The notes under the pieces were generated by a model. That model saw only the letters and a list, made by a program, of their open reading frames with translations, had not been told where the DNA came from and did not search any database. A program made the position numbers and the translations under genes. A stretch of 64,000 bases of DNA from JACCSI01 sp035575715. Its GTDB lineage: Bacteria > Acidobacteriota > Vicinamibacteria > Vicinamibacterales > UBA2999. Shown here in pieces: positions 23,693 to 32,600 of this stretch (positions within the stretch are counted from its first letter, which is position 1; the number at the start of each line of letters is the position of its first letter). Where the stretch lies: NCBI GenBank assembly GCA_035575715.1, contig DATLXN010000017.1:18847-82846 (forward strand), given 5' to 3'.

Positions 23693-24655
23693 ATGGACGC
23701 TGCGTCGCAACCGCTCACCGCCCTCCGCCGCAAGGACCTGCTTGGCATTGCTGACCTGAGCGCCGAAGAGATCGTCCTGATTCTCGACACTGCTGATGCG
23801 ATGCGGGAAGTCGGTCAACGCGCGATCAAAAAGGTCCCCACTCTGCGCGGCCGCACGGTCGTGAATTTGTTCTTCGAGCCCAGCACGCGGACGCGCACGT
23901 CATTCGAGATTGCCGAGAAGCGGCTCAGCGCCGATACCCTGAGCGTCGCGATCGGCACGTCGAGCGTGGTCAAGGGCGAGACGCTGATTGATACGGCGAT
24001 GACCATCGAAGCACTCGGCCCGAGCATGATCGTGATGCGCCACAGTTCGTCCGGGGCGTGTCACATGCTGTCGCGGATTTGCCGGTCGGGCATCATCAAC
24101 GCCGGTGACGGGACGCATGAGCATCCGACGCAAGCGCTGCTCGACGCCTACACCATCCGCGATCGCAAAGGCCGGTTGCAGGGACTCAAGGTCGCCATTG
24201 TCGGCGACCTGCTGCATAGCCGGGTGTTGCGCTCGAACATCTTGCTGCTGACGCGGCTCGGCGCCGAGGTGTGGGTGTGCGGACCGCGCACGTTGATTCC
24301 GACCGGCATCGAGCGGATGGGCGTCACCGTCACCACCTCGGTCGAGGCCGCGGTCAAGGACGCCGACGTGATCATGATGCTGCGGATCCAGCTCGAACGC
24401 ATGCAGGGCGGCTTTTTTCCATCGCTGCGCGAATACTTCACGACCTTTGGCATGACCGAAGCGCGGGTGAGCCGGGCGAAGGAAGACGTGATGATCATGC
24501 ACCCCGGACCGATGAACCGAGGTGTCGAGATTGCGTCGGAAGTTGCAGACGGGCCGTTCTCGGTGATTCTCGACCAGGTAGCGAACGGGGTGGCGGTGCG
24601 CATGGCTGTGCTCTACCTGCTCGCAGGAGGAGCGGAAGATGAAGCGGCTGCTTAA
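23693..24655 (+). CDS. pyrB: Aspartate carbamoyltransferase catalytic subunit
   Basis: 320 residues. The carbamoyl-phosphate loop is FFEPSTRTRTSFE, and GDGTHEHPTQALLDAYTI and the C-terminal MHPGPMNRG are conserved. It condenses carbamoyl phosphate with aspartate, the first committed step. No pyrI is present. The pyrC start lies 17 bases inside its 3' end behind an AGGAGG ribosome-binding site, a sign of coupling. Confidence 0.95.
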   Translation: MDAASQPLTALRRKDLLGIADLSAEEIVLILDTADAMREVGQRAIKKVPTLRGRTVVNLFFEPSTRTRTSFEIAEKRLSADTLSVAIGTSSVVKGETLIDTAMTIEALGPSMIVMRHSSSGACHMLSRICRSGIINAGDGTHEHPTQALLDAYTIRDRKGRLQGLKVAIVGDLLHSRVLRSNILLLTRLGAEVWVCGPRTLIPTGIERMGVTVTTSVEAAVKDADVIMMLRIQLERMQGGFFPSLREYFTTFGMTEARVSRAKEDVMIMHPGPMNRGVEIASEVADGPFSVILDQVANGVAVRMAVLYLLAGGAEDEAAA

Positions 24656-25970
24656 GGGAGGGCGCGTCGTTGACCCGGCCGCGGGTCTGGATGGCGTGTT
24701 CGACATTCTGATCGACGGCGATCGCATTGCGCAGGTGGGCAGCAATCTGGCGCAGTCGCTGGCCGAGGGCGGGTCGGTCATCACCATCCCTGCGGGCCTG
24801 GTGATTTGTCCGGGTCTGATCGACATGCATGTCCATCTGCGCGAACCCGGCCAGGAGCACAAAGAAACGGTGGCGACGGGAACAGCATCGGCGGTCGCCG
24901 GCGGCTTCACCGCGGTCGCCTGCATGCCCAACACCAACCCGGTCAACGACAACGCCGGGGTCACCGAACTGATTCTGCGCAAGGCGGCCGAAGCCAAGTT
25001 AGCGCGCGTTTATCCGATCGGGGCGGTATCGCGGGGCCAGAAAGGCGAGCAGCTGGCGGACATCGCGGAGCTGCACGCGGCCGGCTGTGTCGCGGTCACC
25101 GATGATGGCCATCCGGTGGCGACGGCGCTGCTCGCGCGTCGGGCGCTCGAGTACACCAGCATGTTCAACATGCCGATGATCGAGCACTGCGAAGATCAGT
25201 CGCTCAAGACTGACGGGTGCGCGCATGAAGGGCCCCGTGCCGCGGAGCTCGGACTGAAAGGGATTCCCGGCGCCGCCGAGTCGATCATGGCGGCGCGCGA
25301 CATTCTGCTCGCCGAGATGACTGGCGGACATGTCCACATCGCGCATATGAGCGCGTGGACGACGCTCGAAGCCGTGCGCCAGGGGAAAGCCCGCGGCGTG
25401 AAAGTGACCTGCGAAGTCACGCCGCATCACTTCACACTGACCGACGACCTGCTTGCCGAGCCGCTGGCCTACGATACCAATACCAAGATGAATCCGCCGC
25501 TGCGCGAGGCACGCGACCGTGATGCGATGCTGGCCGGCCTCAAGGACGGCAGCATCGACGTCATCGCCACCGATCATGCGCCGCATCATTACGACGAGAA
25601 GAATGTGGAGTACGACCGGGCGCCGTTCGGCATCGTCGGCCTGGAAACAGCCATCCCGCTGGTCTTCGATCGACTGGTGCACACCGGACTGATCGGCGTG
25701 GCCAGAGTGGTGGAGCTGATGTCGACCAACCCGGCAAAGATTCTCAGCATCCCTGGCGGGACGCTGGCGGCTGGGTCGCTCGCCGACATCACCATTCTGG
25801 CGCCCGATCTCGAGGTGACGATTGATCGCGCCCGGCTACGCAGCCGTTCGAAGAACACGCCGTTTCACGGCTGGACGTTGCGCGGCGGCGTCGCGGCGAC
25901 CATCGTCGGCGGTCGCATCGTCTATTCAAACCCCGAGAGCGGGTTGCAGCTGGACACGGACCACGCCTGA
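24639..25970 (+). CDS. pyrC: Dihydroorotase
   Basis: 443 residues, class I type. Metal ligands are seen in DMHVHLREPGQEHKE and the later His residues in MIEHCED and HIAHMSAW; the catalytic Asp is in ATDHAPHHYDEK. The zinc enzyme closes carbamoyl aspartate to dihydroorotate. It overlaps pyrB by 17 bases and the next gene by one base (TGATG). Confidence 0.95.
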   Translation: MKRLLKGGRVVDPAAGLDGVFDILIDGDRIAQVGSNLAQSLAEGGSVITIPAGLVICPGLIDMHVHLREPGQEHKETVATGTASAVAGGFTAVACMPNTNPVNDNAGVTELILRKAAEAKLARVYPIGAVSRGQKGEQLADIAELHAAGCVAVTDDGHPVATALLARRALEYTSMFNMPMIEHCEDQSLKTDGCAHEGPRAAELGLKGIPGAAESIMAARDILLAEMTGGHVHIAHMSAWTTLEAVRQGKARGVKVTCEVTPHHFTLTDDLLAEPLAYDTNTKMNPPLREARDRDAMLAGLKDGSIDVIATDHAPHHYDEKNVEYDRAPFGIVGLETAIPLVFDRLVHTGLIGVARVVELMSTNPAKILSIPGGTLAAGSLADITILAPDLEVTIDRARLRSRSKNTPFHGWTLRGGVAATIVGGRIVYSNPESGLQLDTDHA

Positions 25971-26590
25971 TGAATCCACGCCCCGACGACATTCGCGCCC
26001 GCGCCCTCGATGATTTGCGCCGCTTCGAAGTGGTGATGCAGGGTCACTTCGATTACGGCAACGGTTTCCACGGTGCGCTGTACCTCAACCCGCATCAACT
26101 GTTTCGGTATCCGTCGACGATCTGGCGCGTCGCCCAAGACTTGATCGACATCGTGCCGGCCTCGCTTCTCGAGCAGGCCGAATTCGTTGCCGGTCCAGTC
26201 ACCGGTGGCGCGTTATTAGCGCACACCATCGCCGGGCTGCTCGATGGGCGGCGGGCGCTGGCCCATCCGCCGTATTCCTTCGCCCCGTTTGGCACTGCCG
26301 CCCAGGGGCATCCGACGCTCAGCCCCTTTTATCGCCGCCTGGTTAAGGGCCGCCGTGTGCTGCTCGCCGATGATGTCCGCAACACCGGACAGACCTTTGT
26401 GCAGTGCGCGGCGCTGATCGAACAAGCCGGTGGCGAGATCATCGCGACCGTCGAAATCGTTGACCGGCTCGAAGCGCAGATGACGCTCGAGGTGCCAAAT
26501 TTCGCGCTCGTCGATTACAAGGCGCCGGCAAATCATCCATCTGACGCGTGCCCGTTGTGCGCCAAGGGTGTGCCGATCACGTCGTTTTAA
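25970..26590 (+). CDS. Orotate phosphoribosyltransferase-like protein
   Basis: 206 residues. VVMQGHFDYGNGFHGALYLN parallels the GHF...G-H...YL start of PyrE, and the PRPP site is VLLADDVRNTGQT. It is the fourth gene of pyrR-pyrB-pyrC, so a role in pyrimidine synthesis or salvage is likely. A second, more canonical PyrE is at 43257; which one makes OMP cannot be told from sequence. The C-terminus SDACPLCAKGVPITSF has a CxxC pair and resembles the tail of the other PyrE. The last 55 bases of this gene are repeated 8.4 kb away (35028-35082). Confidence 0.85.
   Translation: MNPRPDDIRARALDDLRRFEVVMQGHFDYGNGFHGALYLNPHQLFRYPSTIWRVAQDLIDIVPASLLEQAEFVAGPVTGGALLAHTIAGLLDGRRALAHPPYSFAPFGTAAQGHPTLSPFYRRLVKGRRVLLADDVRNTGQTFVQCAALIEQAGGEIIATVEIVDRLEAQMTLEVPNFALVDYKAPANHPSDACPLCAKGVPITSF
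26536..26590 (+). repeat. 55-bp direct repeat, copy A (3' end of the OPRT-like gene)
   Basis: 51 of 55 bases match 35028-35082 in the same orientation. Both copies encode PSDACPLCAKGVPITSF and end in TTTTAA. All four differences are synonymous third-codon-position changes. The copies bracket the giant glucan-synthase gene. Confidence 0.93.
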
Positions 26591-26673
26591 GATGGCCGCG
26601 CATCGACAGGCTCAAGCATCGATTGATCCCATGGACTGGTCGTTCGCTTCGCCGTTCGCCTGTCGTGCGACGC

Positions 26674-29600
26674 TCACGCAGAGGTTCGCGGACCCGTCGT
26701 CCGCACGCGTCCGGCCTCGGCGCCCGATCGTGGCTGGCGGTCTCCCAGCACCAGGCGCACATGATGCGTGCGGCCGTCATCGACCAGCGCCATCGCGCGC
26801 GGATCAACCGCTGCCCCGTCCAACTCCGCGGTCCCGATCCCGCGGCACCGCCGCTCGGGGTTGAGCACCGTAATCTCGTAGGTGGTGCGGCCGAACCGCC
26901 AGGTGATCGCGTATTCAGGCCACGCGGCGGGAATGCACGGGTCGATCGCGAAAGTGGGGCCCCGGCGCTTGAGTCCGAGAATGCTCTCGATACCGGCGCG
27001 ATACAGCCAGCTCGCCGACCCCGTATACCACGTCCATCCGGCCCGGCCGGCCAGCGTCGCATGACCGTAGACGTCTCCCGCCAGGACGTAGGGTTCGCCC
27101 TTGTAGCGCTCGACGTCCGCGGCCGTGCGCGTGTGATTGGCGGGATTGAGTAGGTGAAACATTTCGACCGCCTCGTCTCCGCTCCCGAGACGTGCCAGGG
27201 CCATGACCAGCCACGCCGCGGCGTGCGTGTACTGCCCTCCGTTCTCGCGCAGGCCAGGTGGGTAGCCTTTGATGTAGCCGGGGTCCTGTGCCGATCGATC
27301 GAAGGGAGGGGTGAGCAACAGCAGGATCTGAGGGGCGCGACGAATCAAGTGCGTCCGGACCGCATCCATCGCCCGTTCCGCGAACCTGGCCGGGACTGCG
27401 CCGGAGAGCACGGCCCACGATTGCGCGATCGAGTCGATGCGGCACTCCTCGTTCTGCGCCGATCCCAGCGGCGTGCCATCGTCGTAATAGCCGCGCAGGT
27501 ACCATTCACCGTCCCACGTCAGCTCCAGCATCGCGGCCAGCCGGGTCGCCTCGGCGTGGTACCGCTTGGCTCGCGCGCGGTCGCCGCGGGCCACGCACAA
27601 GGGGGCGAACTCGGTCAGGACGGTATGCAGAAAAAAGCCGAGCCACGTGCTTTCGCCTCGCCCGGCGCGACCGACCAGGTTCATGCCGTCGTTCCAGTCG
27701 CCACTCCCGATCAGGGGCAAGCCATGAGCCCCGGAAGTCAGCCCTTTGTCGATGGCGCGCACGCAGTGCTCGAACAGCGTTCCGTGCTCGGATGAGACGG
27801 TGGGCTGAATGTAAGCCTCCTGCACAGTCGGGTCGAGTAACGGGGCTTCGAGGAATGGCAGCGGCTCGTCGAGGACCGCCAGGTCTCCCGTCGTCTGTAT
27901 GTAATGCGCCACCACATAAGGAAGCCAGAGGAGGTCGTCCGAACAGCGCGTGCGCGTGCCACGGCCGGACGGTTCATGCCACCAGTGCTGGACATCGCCT
28001 TCAAGAAATTGCCGGCGCGCGGCGCGCAGTAAGTGTGCCCGCTGCAGATCCGGTTTGGTCAGCGACAGCGCCATCACGTCCTGGAGCTGGTCACGAAACC
28101 CGAAGGCGCCGCCCGGCTGGTAATACCCGGATCGGGCCCACAATCGGCAACTGAGATCCTGGTAGAGCAGCCATCGGTTCAAGAGCAGATCAATCGAATC
28201 GTCAGGCGTGCGGACCTGGACGGCGTCGAGCGTTTCATCCCAGAAGCGAGCCACGGCGGCCGCCGCCGCCGCCGCGCCGGCCGCATGCCCGTGCCGGCCG
28301 ATCAATTCGCGTGCGCCGTTCAGGTCGGTCGCCTCGCCCAGGAGGAAGATCAGTTCACGGCTCTCGCCAGGCTGAAGCGTCACGGTCACCTGCAGCGCGG
28401 CACAGGGATCGAGCCCCCCGCCGAACCGCTCCGAAAGGGTCTCCTGCTCGAGCGCCGCCGGTTGCGCCAACGAGCCGTTGCGACCGAGAAACGACATGCG
28501 GTCGGCGGTCGCGGAGCGCGGAGGCTCGCTGGCGTAGACAAAGGCGACTCGTCCCGCGTAGTCCGTGTTGTAAGCGTTGCGCGCCAGGACCGCGCCGGTC
28601 GAAGTGTCGCGCACGGTGCTCACGTACGCCCGCTGGTCGGCGCGTGGTGGTCCGAGGACCCACTCGTGATAGGCGAACACGCTCAGACGACGCGTCGAGC
28701 TGTCCGCGTTGGTCATCGTGAGCCGCGAGAACTTGACCGGGTCGGTCGCATCCACGAAGATGTCGAGGCCGTGACGAATGCCGTGGGTCACACGCGAGAA
28801 GCGGGTCCGGCCGGCCGTATGCCGGATCACGACCCGGCCGCTCGTGGCGGCGCGGCGCAACGGACCCGGAGTCGGTGACCACACTGCGCCAGTGTCGTCG
28901 TCGCGGACAAAGATCGCTTCGGCGGTCGGATCACTGACCGGATCGTTGGCGAACGGTGTGAGGCGGTTTTGGCGGCTGTTCCCGGACCAGGTGTACGACG
29001 ACCCGGATGCCGTGACGATCGTGCCGAACGAGGGATTGGCGATCACGTTGACCCATGGCATCGGCGTCTCGCGCGCACCGTCGAGGACGATCACATATTC
29101 TCGGCCGCTGTCGGCAAACCCGCCGATCCCATTGCTCATGACCAAGGGCGGGACCGGCTCTTCCTCTGTACGAGAAGGCGATTCGACCGCCAGACGCGGG
29201 ATGTCCGGCGACACGTGCACGCCAGGCCCTGGTGCCGGCCACCCGGCGTACGGACGATCGAGCTGGTTGGCGAGGTCGCCGCGGTCGCCGCTCAACACGG
29301 CACGCGCGACGGTCGCAAACAGGACGCGCTCGGGTTCGGACAGGCGATCCTCACGCAGCAGGTAGGTGCCACCGGGCCGATGCTTCCACGCCCGCCACGG
29401 GCCGGTGTCGAGCAACGCCGTAATCTGGGCGTGCATCTCGTCGAAGTAACTGATCGGATGTTCGTTGAGGATCACGAGATCCGCGCTCAACCCCTTGAGG
29501 CGCCAGTACTCGTGAGCTTGCAGGACCTGGCGCACCAGCTTCAGGTCGTCGGCGTGGACCACCCGGACGAGGACCATTGGCAAGTCTCCGGAGATCGCAT

Positions 29601-32600
29601 GCGGCCAGAGACCTTCCTGACCCAACGTATTCAGGGCCAATGGGTCAGAGCTCGCGCGCAGTGATCCGTCGGCATAAAACACCCGCGACGCCAGACGCTC
29701 GAAGAGCAGCGCCTCCTGGCTGGAGATGCCGAGGTGGCGCAGCGCGCTTTGCGCCTGCGCGTGGGCCAACGCAAAGGTCCGCGCCGCGGCGCTCGGGGCG
29801 CGATATTTCTGCGCCAAGGCGACCGCCGTCTCCCGGCTGGCGGCCATCCCGGTGCAGAAGGCCACCCGAACGACGCCGCCCGGTTCGAGCCGGATCCGTT
29901 GTCGGAGGCTGACGATGGGGTCCAGTGGCACGCCGGTGGTCCCCGACAAGGGGCGCCCGTCGAGGGCCTGGGGATTTTCGGGACCACGGCCGCGGCCCAG
30001 AAAGCGCGCCCGGTCTGTTTCCCATTCAACCGGGCCGTGGCTTCGACCTTCGAGGCTGACGACGTGCACCGCCCACGCCTCCGCTTCCTCCTGCGCCCGC
30101 GGTCGGCGCCGGCAGAGCAGCGCGGCGTTGGCGGACAAGTACTCGGTCTCGACGAAAAGTTTCCCGAACGCGGGGTGCGCGAGGTCGTCGGCTTGGGCGG
30201 CGAGGACGATTTCGGCGTAGCTGGTCACGTCAATCTCGCGGACGCGGTCGCTGTGGTTGGTCACCTCCAGCCGCCGCACTTCGACGTCATCCTCGGTCGA
30301 GACGGCGATGTCCAGTTGCGTGCTGATGTCGTGATCGCGGCGACGGAACGTCGCCTTCTCCGCCTGGAAGGTCGCCACGCTGTCGGCGGACTCGGTGCCG
30401 ATCGGATGAAACGTGGCCGACCACACCATCCCGCCGCGCACATCGCGCAAATAGAGAAACTGACTGCCCGGGTCGCGGGTGGGATCGTCCCGGTATCGCG
30501 TCACCGTGCGCCCACGGCAGAAGCTGGTGCCGCCGCCCGCGTTGGTCACGACGGCAACGTAGGTCCCGTTGGACAGGAACTGTGCGTGAGGGAACCGGGT
30601 ATGCGCCGAGCGAAAGCGACGAACCGCCGTCGCTTCCGCCGGGGCCGACAGGTGTGTTTCTTCGACCGCTCGCGGGTGCGTCATCGGTGCCTGGCGCGGC
30701 ACCCGTTCCTGCAGGAGCAACTCGGTGGCCTTCACACGCGGGTCGGCGTGAAATCGCTCGACCATCACGTGACCGCGCAGCACATTGGCGAGGGCTACGA
30801 GCGTCATGCCCTGGTGATGCGCCATGTAGGCTCGGACGACGACGCCTGTCGGGCGCCTTGTCCCGCCTGCGGTCTCGTCGCTGTGGCGCCGCGTGTAGTC
30901 GATCGCCTCGTAATACCCGTAGGCGCCGTCGAGCCCCTCGGCTGCCAGACGACGGAAGTTTTCGGCCGCACGCGTCGGTTCAAGCATGCTTGCCAGAGCG
31001 GTCGCGTACGGCGCGACCACCAGCTCGTCTCCCAACCCCCGCTTCAGGCCGAGGCCGGGCACGCCGAAGGCTTTGTACTGATACGTGTCGTGGCGATCCA
31101 CCACGTTGTAGGCCGACTCGGAGATCCCCCAGGGGATCCCATGCCCGGCGCCGTAATCGATCTGCCGGCGCACCGCCATCTCGCAGGTTTGCGCGAGCAG
31201 CGTTCCCGGATAACTCCGCATGATAAGCAACGGCATCAAGTACTCGAACATGGTCGCGCTCCATGACAGGAGCGTCGGCATGCCGCGAATGCCGGTGAGC
31301 AGCCGACCCAAGTGGAACCAGTGCTTCTCGGGAAGGTCACCCTTGGCGATGGCGATGAAGCTGGCCAGTCGCGCCTCGGAGGCGAGCAGATCGTAATAGG
31401 ACCCGTCCAGCCCGCCCGGACCATCGGCATCGGCGAGTCGATAGCCGATGGACAGAATTTGCCGTTGGGGGTCGTAGAGCCGTCGGAAGTTCATGCCGTC
31501 GGCGAAGTCCGCGGCGCGCGCCGCCAAACGATCCGCCGCGACCGCGACCGTCCCGAAATCCGCGCACACCTGCGTGGCCGACGTCGGCTGCCGGCTAAGC
31601 GCCTTGAGCCCTTCGGCCAGCGTCATCAGCGCGCCCGCGAGATTCCCGCTGTCGACCGTGGAGACGTACGCGGGTGGAAGGGGCGCCAGGGTACGGGTGT
31701 CGTACCAATTGAGCAGATGACCTTCGAACCGCTCGAGACCTTCCATGCTCGTGAGGGTCGCATCGATTCTGGTGACGAGCTCGTCGACATCGATGAGATC
31801 GAGGTCATGGGCCGCGAGTATCGCCAGTAGCGCCATGCCTATGTTGGTGGGCGAGGTCCGATGCGCCACTCTGATGTCGGGCGTTTCCTGCAGGTTGTCC
31901 GGCGGAAGTCCGTGATCCTCGGGACCCATCAGCGTCGCGAAATAGCCCCAGGTCTGGCGAGCGATGCGCTCGAGTAACTGGCGATCGTCGTGACTGAGTT
32001 CGACGTGCCGGACTGTGGCCGGCCGACTGAGCACGTAGGCGATCAACGGGGCGAGTCCCCAGAGCGCCAGGACTGGAACCGCCGCGCCCAGCGCGGCCGG
32101 GCGCGTCGCGGCGACCAGGAGCAGGCCAGCCAGTGCCATCGACGGACTCGCCGCCATCTCCTCGATGAAGACACGCGCGGTAGCCCGCCGCGACGATCCG
32201 GCGCCGCGCGCCGCGCTGGCCGCGGCGGTTTCCCATTGGAGCAACCGGCGGCGGGTCGCAACCAGTCGCACCAGCGTCACGACGATGGCGTGCACCATTT
32301 CCGAGGCGTGGTGGGCGAGGAACGCGAGCTGGAGCGCGGTCTGCGCGAATGTCGTCTTCAGATCCTCAGACAGCACTCGCAGGAAGGCCCGCCACGGCTG
32401 TTGGGCGCCCGGCCCGGCCAACGCCGTGAGCGTCAGCGGGTAGAGCGGAAAGGCGAGGCTGGCGACTACGGCGGCCGTCCAGATCGCCGGGTGCCCCGGC
32501 AACGTGCTCCACCCGAGAGCCAACAGGATGACCGTCGCGGGTGCCAGGAGGCTGCGACGCAGGTTGTCGAAGATCTTCCATCGCGAGATCAGAGGCAACC

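Noticed and set aside
23900..24997. 365-codon minus-strand open frame across pyrB and pyrC
   Set aside because: It covers two clearly conserved genes on the opposite strand and has no family signature.
29734..31266. 510-codon plus-strand open frame opposite the glucan-synthase gene
   Set aside because: It is antisense to conserved GT84/GH94 coding sequence, has no recognisable motif, and is explained by high GC third positions on the other strand.
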